Shown here: positions 34,274 through 43,514 of the stretch, piece after piece
Layout of the letters: the number at the start of each line of letters is the position of its first letter
Numbering within the stretch: position 1 is the first letter of the stretch
Assembly (NCBI GenBank): GCA_046349935.1
Contig: JAXMBK010000003.1
Coordinates: forward strand, 682,001 to 746,000
Source of the DNA: CAIXSC01 sp046349935
GTDB taxonomy: Bacteria; Planctomycetota; Planctomycetia; Pirellulales; Pirellulaceae
Direction: 5' to 3'
Length of the DNA: 64,000 bases
The notes under the pieces: generated by a model
Databases searched by the model: none
What the model was told of the DNA's origin: nothing
Seen by the model: the letters and a program-made list of their open reading frames with translations, nothing else
Program-made: the position numbers and the translations under genes

Positions 34274-35602
34274 ATGACGTCGTCTTCCGCGTTGACCGCC
34301 CCTCCCGCTTCGCTCTCGCGCGCCGCGCGTATCGGCGTATTGGCAGTCGCGTTTCTCGGCTGGTTCTTCGCCGGCGTCCAGATGTCGATTACTCCGCTGG
34401 TGAGTCAATCGGCGACGACCGATTTCCTCCGCGAATCGCCTGACGGCGTCGTACCGCGACCGTTGCTGACGCGCTGGTTCGCTCGGTACAACGCGACGTT
34501 CTTGTTCGGCGCCGCCGCGGGTGGACTTCTGTTCGGCTGGGTCGGAGACCGCTTCGGACGCGCCAAAGCCCTCGCGCTCAGCATCTGCTGCTACTCGCTG
34601 TTCAGCGGCGCCGCGGCCTGGGCTCAATCGCCCGAACAGTTCGTGGCGCTGCGGTTTCTCGGCTGCCTGGGCGTCGGAGGCGCATGGCCCAACGGCATTG
34701 CGATCGCCGTGGAAGTGTGGCACGACGTGTCGAAGCCCGTATTGGCCGGCGTCATCGGTACGGCCGCCAACGTCGGCTTGGTCGCCATGGGCCTCGTCGC
34801 CTGTTACGCGTCGATCACGCCCGATAGCTGGCGCTGGGTGATGCTGCTGGGCGCCGCCCCCGTGCTGCTGGGCCTCGCCAGCCTCGGCTTGCTCCCTGAA
34901 TCGCCGCAGTGGCTGGACGCTCGACGACGAACCGCCAGGGACGCTGCGATCGGAGCTGGGCCCGGCAGCCAGCCGCCGACGGGCTCGCCGGTGAGTCGCG
35001 TCTTTCGCCCGCCGCTGTTGTGGCTCACGCTGCTCGGCATCATCCTTGGTGCGATCCCGCTGTTCGGCGGTTGGGGCTGCACCAATTGGCTTGTCCCGTG
35101 GGCCGATCAAGTCGGCGCCGCGACCGACCCGTCGCTGAAGGCCTGGACGCAGGTGTATCGATCGGTCGGGGCGGCAGCGAGCAGCGCGGCGGGAGGTTGG
35201 GTGAGCGCTCGACTGGGTCGACGCACTTCGTATTTCCTCTATAGCCTCGCCTCGCTGTTCATCGGCCAGTACATCTATCGCAACCTCGATCCAACTCACC
35301 CCCAGTTCGCCGTCTGGGTCTTCTTGCTGGGAACCACGACTGGGTTCTATTTCGGCTGGCTGCCGCTGTGCCTGCCCGAAATGTTTCCTACCGAAGTGCG
35401 TTCGACCGGCAGCGGCGTCACCTTCAACTCGGGGCGCATCGCGACCGGCATCGGCGTCTTGGCCGCCGGCTACCTCAGCAGCCTCCCCTATTTTCACGGC
35501 GATTATGGTCGAGTCGGGTCGGTGACGAGCCTCGTGTTCGCGCTGGGACTGGTGGCGATCTGGTTCTTCCGCGAACAGACGCCTCCGCCGACGACGCGTT
35601 AG
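34274..35602 (+). CDS. Major facilitator superfamily transporter
   Basis: A 442-residue inner-membrane transporter with about 12 hydrophobic segments. The motif-A-type loop GWVGDRFGRAKAL (about 97-109) and the matching second-half loop GGWVSARLGRRTSYF are present. The layout is that of sugar- or organic-acid-porter families, with a large first periplasmic loop. No Shine-Dalgarno lies before ATG 34274, and the putative promoter ends almost at the start codon. The 5-aa-spaced repeat B copy follows the stop. The substrate cannot be predicted. Confidence 0.85.
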   Translation: MTSSSALTAPPASLSRAARIGVLAVAFLGWFFAGVQMSITPLVSQSATTDFLRESPDGVVPRPLLTRWFARYNATFLFGAAAGGLLFGWVGDRFGRAKALALSICCYSLFSGAAAWAQSPEQFVALRFLGCLGVGGAWPNGIAIAVEVWHDVSKPVLAGVIGTAANVGLVAMGLVACYASITPDSWRWVMLLGAAPVLLGLASLGLLPESPQWLDARRRTARDAAIGAGPGSQPPTGSPVSRVFRPPLLWLTLLGIILGAIPLFGGWGCTNWLVPWADQVGAATDPSLKAWTQVYRSVGAAASSAAGGWVSARLGRRTSYFLYSLASLFIGQYIYRNLDPTHPQFAVWVFLLGTTTGFYFGWLPLCLPEMFPTEVRSTGSGVTFNSGRIATGIGVLAAGYLSSLPYFHGDYGRVGSVTSLVFALGLVAIWFFREQTPPPTTR

Positions 35603-35606
35603 CCAA

Positions 35607-35740
35607 GTAGGGTGGGCCAAGCGAGGCTTTGCGAGCGCGGGCCCACCAGCTGCGCAGAGAGGGGAGTTTAGAAAGTAGAAATGTAGAGAGTAGAAAGCAG
35701 AGAGTTGAGAGTAGAGCGGCCTAACGGCGGACCCACCGAA
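35607..35740. repeat. Family B dispersed repeat, second copy
   Basis: GTAGGGTGGGCCAAGCGAGG and GGGCCCACC (35607-35647), then a purine-rich GTAGAAA/GTAGAGA stretch (about 35670-35718) and a partial GGACCCACCG end. It begins 4 nt after the MFS stop. It has the same two-part composition as the copy at 4073-4289. Confidence 0.8.
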
Positions 35741-35819
35741 AGCCGCTACGCAGCGAAGAGGAAGGCCGTTAGAATCCGCCTCAACGGGCGGAGACTCTTC
35801 ATTAGGCAAGGAAGAAAAC

Positions 35820-36611
35820 ATGTCGCTGTTGAGCGATTGGAACGGCTATCGAGACGAGTTGAAGGCCGCGTTGAAGGCCGCCAAAGATGCAGGAAAGAAG
35901 ATCCCGCTGCAAGCCGTCGGCCTGCTGAAGACCGACGACCTCCACGAAATCCTGGAAGCGGCCGACAAGGCGAAGGCGAAGAACGACGCGGACAAGATGC
36001 GCGAAATCGCGTCCAAGTCGCAAAAGTTCTTCATGAAATACGTAACCCAATTCAAGGCCGCCAAGCTGGCCGTGAAGGAGTTGGGGGATGAACTGTCCGA
36101 CTTGAACGACTTCTTGTCGACGTACTACATGTACTTGTCGCGAACGCAGCAAGCCGTGGCTTTGCAGGGGGCGCTCATGATGGACGCCGCGTCCGCCGCC
36201 GCCGCCTCCGACGCCGAAAAGCACGAGATCAAGGTCAAGAAGATCCTCACGTCCTTGCGGTTCAAACAGGACTGGAAGGGCGGAAAGAAAGACTTCGAAG
36301 CGTCGACCGGCAGCAAAAAGCCGTCCGAAAAGCTCCTCGCCGGCTTCCGTAAGTCTTCCGGCATCGAGGACGCCCTCGACGCCCTCGACTCCGCGTGCGA
36401 AAAGGCCGACCCGGCCAAGTATCGCGAAGCCTACACCAAGTGGCTCGAGGCGAAAGCCGACTACACCAAGACGCTCGACAAAGCGCTGGCGTCCGACAAG
36501 GCGGCCGACGAAACCTACAAGAAGAAGTGCGAAGCGCTGAAGGATCTGCTGAGCAGCATCGACGGCCGGGCCGTGGAGAAAATCCGAAGTCTCAAGGACT
36601 TGGGATTGTAA
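35820..36611 (+). CDS. Alpha-helical, coiled-coil cytoplasmic protein, unknown
   Basis: A 263-residue protein rich in Lys, Ala, Asp and Glu, with no signal peptide, membrane segment or cysteine-metal motif. Several stretches have heptad character (about 15-75, 85-110, 185-260). AAGGAAGAAA precedes ATG 35820. A CCGCC-TCAAC-GGGCGG inverted repeat lies about 40 nt upstream and may be a leader hairpin. It stands alone, between an MFS gene and a convergent aminotransferase. No family was recognised and no function is proposed. Confidence 0.75.
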   Translation: MSLLSDWNGYRDELKAALKAAKDAGKKIPLQAVGLLKTDDLHEILEAADKAKAKNDADKMREIASKSQKFFMKYVTQFKAAKLAVKELGDELSDLNDFLSTYYMYLSRTQQAVALQGALMMDAASAAAASDAEKHEIKVKKILTSLRFKQDWKGGKKDFEASTGSKKPSEKLLAGFRKSSGIEDALDALDSACEKADPAKYREAYTKWLEAKADYTKTLDKALASDKAADETYKKKCEALKDLLSSIDGRAVEKIRSLKDLGL

Positions 36612-36683
36612 GGCGTTCGAGCTGGCTGGTACGGGGCGGCTCGGGGTCCCGGCGCCTGGGAGGCGGGGCGCGGGAGAGTAGCG

Positions 36684-36900
36684 ATAAGTACTCGGTTGAA
36701 TTCGGAGCGTTTGGCGCGTCGGACCCACCGTCGTTTGATGCGCAACGCTGTCGTTTGTTGCGCAACGCTGTCGTTTGTTGCGAAAAGACAAACGCGGATT
36801 GTGCTCCCTTCTCCCCGCCGCGGGGAGAAGGGCCGGGGATGAGGGGGCGTCGGCGCAACAACCGTGCGCGGACTCACTTTCAGATTCTTGTCGCTTCAGG
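36684..36900. repeat. Family C structured repeat, copy 2
   Basis: Contains CTCGGTTGAATTCGGAGCG, three TCGTTTG(T/A)TGCG units, the 12-bp stem CCCTTCTCCCCG / CGGGGAGAAGGG (about 36805-36831) and GCGCAACAACCGTGCG, ending near TTGTCGCTTC. The outer ends are imperfectly inverted. It occupies most of the 400-bp gap between the convergent coiled-coil and aminotransferase genes; I see no gene in that gap. Confidence 0.8.
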
Positions 36901-36954
36901 GCGGGATTGGGGAATCCTCAAGCTTGGACCAACCGTCTAAGATTTGGGGAACGA

Positions 36955-37009
36955 CAAGGCTGGAAGCCTGTGCTACGTTTTTTCACAGGCTGGAAGCCTG
37001 TGCTACGGC
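36955..37009. repeat. Two family A palindromic repeats in tandem
   Basis: Copies of GGCTGGAAGCCTGTGCTACG at about 36958-36977 and 36987-37007, the first with a shortened arm. On the minus strand the second gives a CCGTAG in frame 9 nt after the aminotransferase stop. Confidence 0.88.
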
Positions 37010-37011
37010 GG

Positions 37012-38223
37012 CTACGCGGCGGCGCGGCGGACGGCCAGGATGTCGACCAGGGCGTCGACCACTCGGTGCTGTTCGGCGGCGGTGAGTTCCGGGAAAATCG
37101 GGAGGCTCAAGACTTCCGCCGCGGCGCGTTCGGTGTGCGGCAGGTCGCCCATCTGATAGCCCAGCGGTTCAAAGCACTCTTGCAGGTGCAGCGGCACGGG
37201 ATAATAGATCTCGCTGCCGATGCCGCGCTGCGTCAGTTGCATCCGGACCGCGTCCCGGCGACCGTGTGGAATCCGCAATGTGAACTGATTCCACACGTGT
37301 TGGCACTGCTCGTCTTCCAACGGCAACGCGACGCTCGATGCCAACCCCGATTCCTGGAATAGCCGCGTGTAGCGCGCGGCGTTCTCGCGCCGAGCCTCGG
37401 TCCAGTCGGCTAAGTGCTTCAGCTTCACGCCGAGCACCGCGGCTTGCAGCGTGTCGAGTCGGCTGTTGATCCCCACCACGCGATGGTAGTACCGCGGGTT
37501 CATGCCGTGGGCGGCGAACAGGCGCAATCGTTCCGCCAGCTTGTCGTCGTTCGTCGTCAGCATGCCGCCGTCGCCGAACCCGCCTAAATTCTTGGTCGGA
37601 TAGAAGCTCAAGCAGCCGATGGCGCCCATCGAGCCGGCGCCGCGGCCCTTGTGCTTGGCGCCGATCGCCTGCGCCGCATCCTCGATCACCGCAGCGCCCG
37701 TGTGACGAGAAATGGCCAACAGCGAGTCCATGTCGGCGCACTGGCCGAACAGGTGCACCGGGATGATCGCTTTCGTGCGGTCTGTGACCGCTCGCGCGAC
37801 CGCTCGCGGATCAATATTGAAGCTGTGCGGGTCGATATCGACGAACACGGGGCGAGCTCCCACGCGCCATACCGCGCTGGCGGTGGCGAAAAACGTGAAG
37901 CTCGGCACAATCACTTCGTCCCCCGGCCCGATGTCGAGCGCCATGAGGGCCAACAACAACGCGTCGCTGCCCGAAGCGCAGCCGATGGCGTGCTTCGCGC
38001 CGGTGAAGGACGCGACGCCGTCCTCCAGCTGCTTCACTTCGGGACCGTGCAGGAAGCGGCCCGAGTCGAGCACCTGCGCCATGGCGGCCAGAAACTCGTC
38101 ACGCAGCGGGCGATTGCCGCGGCCGACATCCAAAAGGGGAACCGGCGTTGCGTCGGCCGGTTTGCCCGACGCGCTGCCTGCCAGGGAATGATTTCCAGAG
38201 GAACGATTGCCAGTAGTACTCAT
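37012..38223 (-). CDS. DegT/DnrJ/EryC1/StrS family PLP aminotransferase
   Basis: A 403-residue fold-type I PLP enzyme. Conserved segments are FTGAKHAIGCASGSDAL (about 73-89), DEVIVPSFTFFATA, VIEDAAQAIGA with the PLP aspartate, and FYPTKNLGGFGDGG with the Schiff-base lysine (about 204). The family aminates keto-sugar nucleotides for surface polysaccharides. AAGGAGG precedes ATG 38223, which fixes the start; a longer frame to 39108 only shadows the divergent transporter gene. A 184-bp gap separates it from that gene. Confidence 0.92.
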   Translation of the reverse strand: MSTTGNRSSGNHSLAGSASGKPADATPVPLLDVGRGNRPLRDEFLAAMAQVLDSGRFLHGPEVKQLEDGVASFTGAKHAIGCASGSDALLLALMALDIGPGDEVIVPSFTFFATASAVWRVGARPVFVDIDPHSFNIDPRAVARAVTDRTKAIIPVHLFGQCADMDSLLAISRHTGAAVIEDAAQAIGAKHKGRGAGSMGAIGCLSFYPTKNLGGFGDGGMLTTNDDKLAERLRLFAAHGMNPRYYHRVVGINSRLDTLQAAVLGVKLKHLADWTEARRENAARYTRLFQESGLASSVALPLEDEQCQHVWNQFTLRIPHGRRDAVRMQLTQRGIGSEIYYPVPLHLQECFEPLGYQMGDLPHTERAAAEVLSLPIFPELTAAEQHRVVDALVDILAVRRAAA

Positions 38224-38344
38224 CGGTGTTGGCCTCCTTGCCAAGTCCGCCTCGGACTGCGAGCGGCAAAGGTATTCGCGAGAGCCGCTCAGGGTCAAGA
38301 CCAACCCGCTGGCAGCTTTGGACAAGAGGCTGACGGAGCTGTTA

Positions 38345-38374
38345 TTGACCCTTACCCTCGGGTCTGCATACGAT
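38345..38374 (+). promoter_or_regulatory. Sigma70-type promoter for the peptide ABC transporter operon
   Basis: TTGACC (38345-38350), an 18-bp spacer and TACGAT (38369-38374). The transcript would start near 38381; GAGG at 38395 serves ATG 38408. Confidence 0.5.
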
Positions 38375-38407
38375 GCCGCAGCTACCCATCTTGCGAGGAT
38401 TAACGAC

Positions 38408-40318
38408 ATGAAGCGATTGCAGACCCGAATTGTTGCGTTCACGCTCGCCGCCTTCGGTTGGGCGCTCGTCGTCGTTTCAGCCCCGATCGCGTTCGCCGCC
38501 GACTTCAAATTGGGCGATCTCGTCCCCCCCTTCACCGCCCCGCCGCTCGAAGAAATCGAGAAGAACGCCCAATGGGTCGATTTGCCGGTGGTCGATTCCA
38601 TCGAGTTGCTGAAGGAGAAGTACTGGAAGACCAAGCCGGCCCCGTCGCCGCTGCCCCAGGTGCTCAACCTGCGCAACTCCACGCCGCAAACCAACGAACA
38701 GATCCTCAATGCGCTGGGGCGACTCCCCGCCAACGAGGGACAAATCAACTGGAACGCGACCATCAACCGCCACACGGCCGCGGACGTGAAGAGCACCAAC
38801 CCGCTGTTGGCGAGTTCCACCATTGAATTCGACATCAGCAGCTTGACCGGGTTCGGCATCTTCTCGTTCGACTGGCAAATGAGGCCGTTCGCCGCCAAAG
38901 ACGCCGTCGTCTCGTGGCAGACCAGCAAGGACCGAATGTACGACAAAGTGGTGCTCCGCGACGACCTCGTCTGGTCGGACGGGACGCCGATCACGGCGCA
39001 CGACGTCGAATTCAGCTTCTTGGCCATCATGACGAAAAGCGTCCCCGCTTCGGCGCAGCGCAGCGGCACCGACAAGCTGAAGTACGTCAAGGCGTACGAC
39101 GATCGCACGGTGATCTACTTCCACCAGAAACCGCTCGCTACGAACGCCTGGAACGTCAACTTCGCCGTCGTCCCCAAGCATGTCTATGAGAAGACGATCG
39201 CCGACGACCCGACGTTGCAGGACAGCGCCGCGCACGTCGCGCTGGAACGCAAACCGGTCGTGGGCGGTCCCTACGAAATCGTGAAGCGGATTCGCGATCA
39301 GGAGCTTGTGCTCGAACGTCGCGACAGCTATTTCACGCACAAGGGGAAGCAGGTCCGCGACAAGCCGTATTTCAAGACGATTCGCTACAAGGTGCTGACC
39401 GATTCCAGCGTCGCTCTGTTGGGGCTGAAGGCCGGAGATATCGACGAACTGCAGTTGACCCCCGACCTTTGGAAGACGCAGACCAACGGCGATGACTTCT
39501 ACCAACGCAACACCAAGGTGTATGCGGTGGAGTGGGTCGAGTATCACTTCCTTTGGAACTGCTCGCTCCCCATCTTCAGCGACAAGCGAGTGCGTCAAGC
39601 GCTGTCGTTGGCGTTCGATCACGACGAGCTGATTCAGAAGCTGCGGTTCGGCATCGATCAGCCTTCCAAGGGGATGTTCAATGCGGCTTCGCAATGGGCC
39701 CCGCCGAACTTCAAAGCCAAGTTCCAGAAACGCGATTTGGAGAAAGCTGAAGAACTGTTGGAGGCGGCCGGTTGGGGAGAGAGCGGCGACGACGGCATTC
39801 GCGTGAAGACGATCGGCGGCAAGCCGGTCCGCTTCGAGTTCACGCTGCAGACGTCGAACCGTCCGGACCGGATCGCGATCTGCAACTTGCTTAAGGAAAA
39901 CCTGGGCGAAATCGGCATCGAAGTGAACGTCCGACCGCTAGAGTTCACCGTGCTCACCGACAATCTGCTGAACCACAAGTTCCAGGCTGCGTTCGGCGGT
40001 TGGGGCACCGGCACGGATCCTGACACGACCGAGAACATTTTCGGCACGAAGAAGGACCGCAACTACGGTCTGTATTCGAACGCCGCCGTCGACAAGCTGT
40101 ACGAGCAAGGCCGACTGGAGTTCGACGCCGAGAAGCGTTTGGCCGTTTACCGAAAAATCCATGAACTCTTGTACGACGATCAACCGTATATGTGGCTGTA
40201 CTACCAAAACGCCTATTACGGATTCAACAAACAGCTGCGCGGCTATGTATTCAGCCCGCGCGGTCCGTTCCACTACGGCCCAGGTTTCAGCAGCATCTGG
40301 CGTACGGCCGGCGAATAG
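38408..40318 (+). CDS. Peptide ABC transporter substrate-binding protein (SBP_bac_5)
   Basis: A 636-residue periplasmic family 5 solute-binding protein with a signal peptide (about 1-31). Typical segments are DDLVWSDGTPITAHDVEFSF (about 195-214), the hinge region near ALSLAFDHDEL and GGWGTGTDPD. It collects oligopeptides or similar solutes for the importer encoded by the next four genes. GAGG lies 9 nt before ATG 38408. The protein is somewhat longer than E. coli OppA or DppA, with an N-terminal extension (about 35-130). Confidence 0.92.
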   Translation: MKRLQTRIVAFTLAAFGWALVVVSAPIAFAADFKLGDLVPPFTAPPLEEIEKNAQWVDLPVVDSIELLKEKYWKTKPAPSPLPQVLNLRNSTPQTNEQILNALGRLPANEGQINWNATINRHTAADVKSTNPLLASSTIEFDISSLTGFGIFSFDWQMRPFAAKDAVVSWQTSKDRMYDKVVLRDDLVWSDGTPITAHDVEFSFLAIMTKSVPASAQRSGTDKLKYVKAYDDRTVIYFHQKPLATNAWNVNFAVVPKHVYEKTIADDPTLQDSAAHVALERKPVVGGPYEIVKRIRDQELVLERRDSYFTHKGKQVRDKPYFKTIRYKVLTDSSVALLGLKAGDIDELQLTPDLWKTQTNGDDFYQRNTKVYAVEWVEYHFLWNCSLPIFSDKRVRQALSLAFDHDELIQKLRFGIDQPSKGMFNAASQWAPPNFKAKFQKRDLEKAEELLEAAGWGESGDDGIRVKTIGGKPVRFEFTLQTSNRPDRIAICNLLKENLGEIGIEVNVRPLEFTVLTDNLLNHKFQAAFGGWGTGTDPDTTENIFGTKKDRNYGLYSNAAVDKLYEQGRLEFDAEKRLAVYRKIHELLYDDQPYMWLYYQNAYYGFNKQLRGYVFSPRGPFHYGPGFSSIWRTAGE

Positions 40319-40385
40319 CCGGCTCGGTCGCCTCGATGGAAACGATCCCTCTCCGTTCCTTGCTCCCCCAGCCACTCGACACAGC

Positions 40386-41375
40386 ATGCTTAACTATGTC
40401 ATTCGACGACTGATCATCGGCGGGTTCACGCTGCTGATGATCACCTTCGTCGTCTACGGGCTGATCCGCAGCATGCCCGGCAGCCCGCTGACGATCGATT
40501 TGGCCGAATCGAGCCCCGACAAGCAGATTTCGAAAGAGGAGTTGGAACGGCGCAAGGAGATTTACGGGTTGAACGACCCCTGGCCGATCGCCTATGCCAA
40601 GTGGATTTGGGGCTGTGCGCAACTGGACTTCGGCGAGTCGATTCACGAGAAGCAGCCGGTGTTGAAGGTCATCGCGCCGCGCATCGGACCGACGCTGTTG
40701 TTGTCGGTCAGTTCGCTTTCGCTGAGCTTCCTGCTGGCGGTGCCGATGGGACTGTACTGTACGTCGCGCAGCGGACATGCCGACGAACGGACGCTCAGCG
40801 TCGGCCTCTACATGATGTATTCGATCCCGTCGTTCGTCGCCGCCTTGCTATTGCTGCTCGCCTTCTACGTGAAGCTGGACGGCACCATTTTCCATCTCAA
40901 GCCGGGCATGGTCAGCGACAACTATGAATCGCTGTCGGCGTCGGGCAAGTTGTTCGACATCTTCAAACACGCCATCCTGCCTGTGTTCTGCTTCACCTAC
41001 GGCAGCCTCGCCTACTACTCGCGATTCGTGAAGGCGAACATGGAAGAGGTGATTCGGCAGGACTACATTCGGACCGCTCGAGCCAAAGGCGTGCCGCCGA
41101 TGAAGGTGCTGATCAAACACGCCTTCCGCAATACGCTGATCCCGTTCGTCACCATGCTGGGATTGACCTTGCCGGGCCTCTTGAGCGGTTCGGTGATTCT
41201 GGAAGAGGTCTTCTCGTGGCCCGGCATGGGCCGTTTGTTCTTCGCCGCGATCACCAATCGCGACTACAAGGTGCTCATGGCCGAAACGTTGATCTACGCC
41301 GTCATGACGCTGGCCGGTCAACTGCTGGCCGACTTGCTTTACGCCTTCGTGGATCCGCGAGTGACCTACTCCTAA
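40386..41375 (+). CDS. Peptide ABC transporter permease, DppB/OppB type
   Basis: A 329-residue inner-membrane permease with six hydrophobic segments. The N-terminus IRRLIIGGFTLLMITFVVYG and the EAA coupling loop (IRTARAKGVPPMKVLIKHAF, about 234-253) identify it. It pairs with the next permease to form the channel. ATG 40386 lies 67 nt after the binding-protein stop; earlier in-frame codons fall inside that gene. The stop is 2 nt before the next start. Confidence 0.92.
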   Translation: MLNYVIRRLIIGGFTLLMITFVVYGLIRSMPGSPLTIDLAESSPDKQISKEELERRKEIYGLNDPWPIAYAKWIWGCAQLDFGESIHEKQPVLKVIAPRIGPTLLLSVSSLSLSFLLAVPMGLYCTSRSGHADERTLSVGLYMMYSIPSFVAALLLLLAFYVKLDGTIFHLKPGMVSDNYESLSASGKLFDIFKHAILPVFCFTYGSLAYYSRFVKANMEEVIRQDYIRTARAKGVPPMKVLIKHAFRNTLIPFVTMLGLTLPGLLSGSVILEEVFSWPGMGRLFFAAITNRDYKVLMAETLIYAVMTLAGQLLADLLYAFVDPRVTYS

Positions 41376-41377
41376 CC

Positions 41378-42478
41378 ATGAGTGCACCGTCGACCAATTC
41401 GCCTGCCGCCAAACCGGCCGTGATCAAGAGTCGCGGTTATTGGTCGGAGACTTGGCTGCGTTTCCGTCGCCGCTATTTCGCCATGGCGGCGTTGTCGTTC
41501 GTCTTGTTCTTGGCGGTCGTCGCAATCCTGTCGCCGGCGATTGCGGGGACCAAGCCGGTCGTCTGCCGCTACAAGGGCAATCTCTACTTCCCGGCGCTTG
41601 GCTACTTCAACCCCAAGTGGGAGAACGCGATTTTCTTGAAGGACCGCTTCTACAAGGTCTATCCGAAGAACTTGAAGAAGAAGGACCCCGACAGTTGGGC
41701 CGTGTGGCCGTTGTTGTATTCGGACCCTTATCGCCGAGTGAAGGACGGCGAATGGGAGGGGCGCGAGGGGGACGACGTGTACGAGTCCCCGAACTCGGTC
41801 AATTGGTTCGGCACAAATCAAGCGGGCGTCGACGTCTTCGCGCAAATGGTTCACGGCACTCAGATCGCCCTACTGGTGGGATTCGTGTCGACGGGGCTGG
41901 CCGCCGTCATCGGCGTGATGATCGGCGCGGTCGCTGGCTATTGGGGCGGCTGGGCCGACACGCTGGTAAGCCGACTGATTGAAGTCGTCATGTGCATCCC
42001 CGCCTTGGTGCTGATCCTGACCCTGATCGCCATCGTCGAAAAACCGACCATCTGGCACACCATGGCCGTCCTCGGGCTGACCGGCTGGACCAGCATCGCG
42101 CGACTCACGCGCGGCGAGTTCATCAAGCTGCGGCAGGCCGAGTTCGTCACCGCCGCACGGGCGCTCGGCGTCGGCTCCACGCGCATCATCTTCCGACACG
42201 TGCTGCCGAACGCCCTGGCGCCGGTGCTGGTCCCAATCACCTTCGGCATCGCAGGCGCGATCCTCACCGAGAGCGGTCTGAGTCTCTTGGGGTTCGGAGC
42301 GCCGCCGCCGAATCCCAGTTGGGGTACGTTGCTGAACGCCGGCAAGGCGAACCTGCAGATGTGGTGGCTGAACCTGTTCCCGGGCATCGCCATTTTCCTC
42401 ACCGTCTTGTCGTACAACCTTATCGGCGAAGGTCTCCAAGAAGCCACCGACCCGCGGCTCCGCGAAGCCGGGAAGTGA
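41378..42478 (+). CDS. Peptide ABC transporter permease, DppC/YejE type with periplasmic insert
   Basis: A 366-residue permease. After the first membrane helix (about 34-58) there is a hydrophilic region of about 100 residues (YKGNLYFPALGYF through SPNSVNWFGTNQAGVDV) before the remaining five helices, longer than in DppC and reminiscent of YejE-type permeases. The EAA loop is FVTAARALGVGSTRIIFRHVLP. It forms the channel with the upstream permease. It starts 2 nt after the previous stop and has no clear Shine-Dalgarno of its own, implying translational coupling. Confidence 0.92.
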   Translation: MSAPSTNSPAAKPAVIKSRGYWSETWLRFRRRYFAMAALSFVLFLAVVAILSPAIAGTKPVVCRYKGNLYFPALGYFNPKWENAIFLKDRFYKVYPKNLKKKDPDSWAVWPLLYSDPYRRVKDGEWEGREGDDVYESPNSVNWFGTNQAGVDVFAQMVHGTQIALLVGFVSTGLAAVIGVMIGAVAGYWGGWADTLVSRLIEVVMCIPALVLILTLIAIVEKPTIWHTMAVLGLTGWTSIARLTRGEFIKLRQAEFVTAARALGVGSTRIIFRHVLPNALAPVLVPITFGIAGAILTESGLSLLGFGAPPPNPSWGTLLNAGKANLQMWWLNLFPGIAIFLTVLSYNLIGEGLQEATDPRLREAGK

Positions 42479-42486
42479 ACCCACGC

Positions 42487-43479
42487 ATGACACGCGCTCT
42501 GGTTGAAATCAAGAATCTGCAGACGCATTTCTTCACCGACGAAGGCGTGGTGAAGGCGGTCGAAGACGTGTCGCTGGAAATCCCCCGCGGCGGCACGTTG
42601 GGGCTGGTCGGCGAAAGCGGTTGCGGCAAAAGCGTCACCGCCATGTCCATCATTCGGCTCGTCTCGAACCCGGGTCGCATCGTCGGCGGTCAGATCCTGT
42701 TCCACGACAAAGATCGCTCGCTCGATCTCACGACGCTCTCGGAACCCGAGATGCGGAAGTTCCGCGGCTCGCAGATTTCCATGATCTTCCAAGAGCCCAT
42801 GACGTCGCTGAACCCGGTCTTCACCGTGGGCGACCAGATCATGGAAGCCGTACGACTGCACCAAGACGTCTCGAAGGCCGAAGCTCGCAGCATCGCCATC
42901 GAGATGCTCGACAAAGTCAAGGTTCCGTCGCCCCAATCGCGCGTCGACGAATACCCGCACCAATTCTCCGGCGGCATGCGTCAACGAGTGATGATCGCCA
43001 TGTCGTTGGCGTGCAACCCGCGGCTGTTGATCGCCGACGAGCCGACGACGGCGCTCGACGTCACCATCCAGGCGCAGATCCTCAACCTGTTGCGCGACCT
43101 GCAGCAAGAGAACGGCATGTCGATCCTGATCATCACCCATGACCTGGGCGTGATCGCCGAAATGGCCGACCACGTGGCGGTGATGTACGCGTCGAAGGTG
43201 GTGGAATACGCGCCGGTGGGCGAACTGTTCAAGTCGCCGCTGCACCCGTACACGCACGGTCTGTTCGCGTCGCGTCCCAAACCGGGAACGCCCAAGTCGC
43301 AGAAGCTGGAGACGATCCCCGGCATGGTCCCCAGTCCGCTGCGGTTTCCGGCCGGTTGTAAGTTTCATCCGCGCTGCAAATACTGCCAAGAACGTTGTCA
43401 AACCGAGGAAGCCGTGCTCCGCGGCCTCTCGCCGACTCACGAAGTGCGCTGTCACTTCGCCGACGTCATCCAGTACTGA
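42487..43479 (+). CDS. Peptide ABC transporter ATP-binding protein, DppD/OppD type
   Basis: A 330-residue ATPase. Walker A is GESGCGKS (about 40-47), the Q-loop is in IFQEPMTSLNP, the signature is FSGGMRQR, Walker B is LLIADEPTTALD and the H-loop is IITHDLG. The C-terminal oligopeptide-transporter extension carries a cysteine cluster (CKFHPRCKYCQERC) typical of proteins that can hold an Fe-S cluster. It begins 8 nt after the second permease. It works with the second ATPase as a heterodimer. Confidence 0.94.
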   Translation: MTRALVEIKNLQTHFFTDEGVVKAVEDVSLEIPRGGTLGLVGESGCGKSVTAMSIIRLVSNPGRIVGGQILFHDKDRSLDLTTLSEPEMRKFRGSQISMIFQEPMTSLNPVFTVGDQIMEAVRLHQDVSKAEARSIAIEMLDKVKVPSPQSRVDEYPHQFSGGMRQRVMIAMSLACNPRLLIADEPTTALDVTIQAQILNLLRDLQQENGMSILIITHDLGVIAEMADHVAVMYASKVVEYAPVGELFKSPLHPYTHGLFASRPKPGTPKSQKLETIPGMVPSPLRFPAGCKFHPRCKYCQERCQTEEAVLRGLSPTHEVRCHFADVIQY

Positions 43480-43514
43480 AGTCCGCCCACAAAGCCGCGA
43501 GCCGCTCGAAGATC

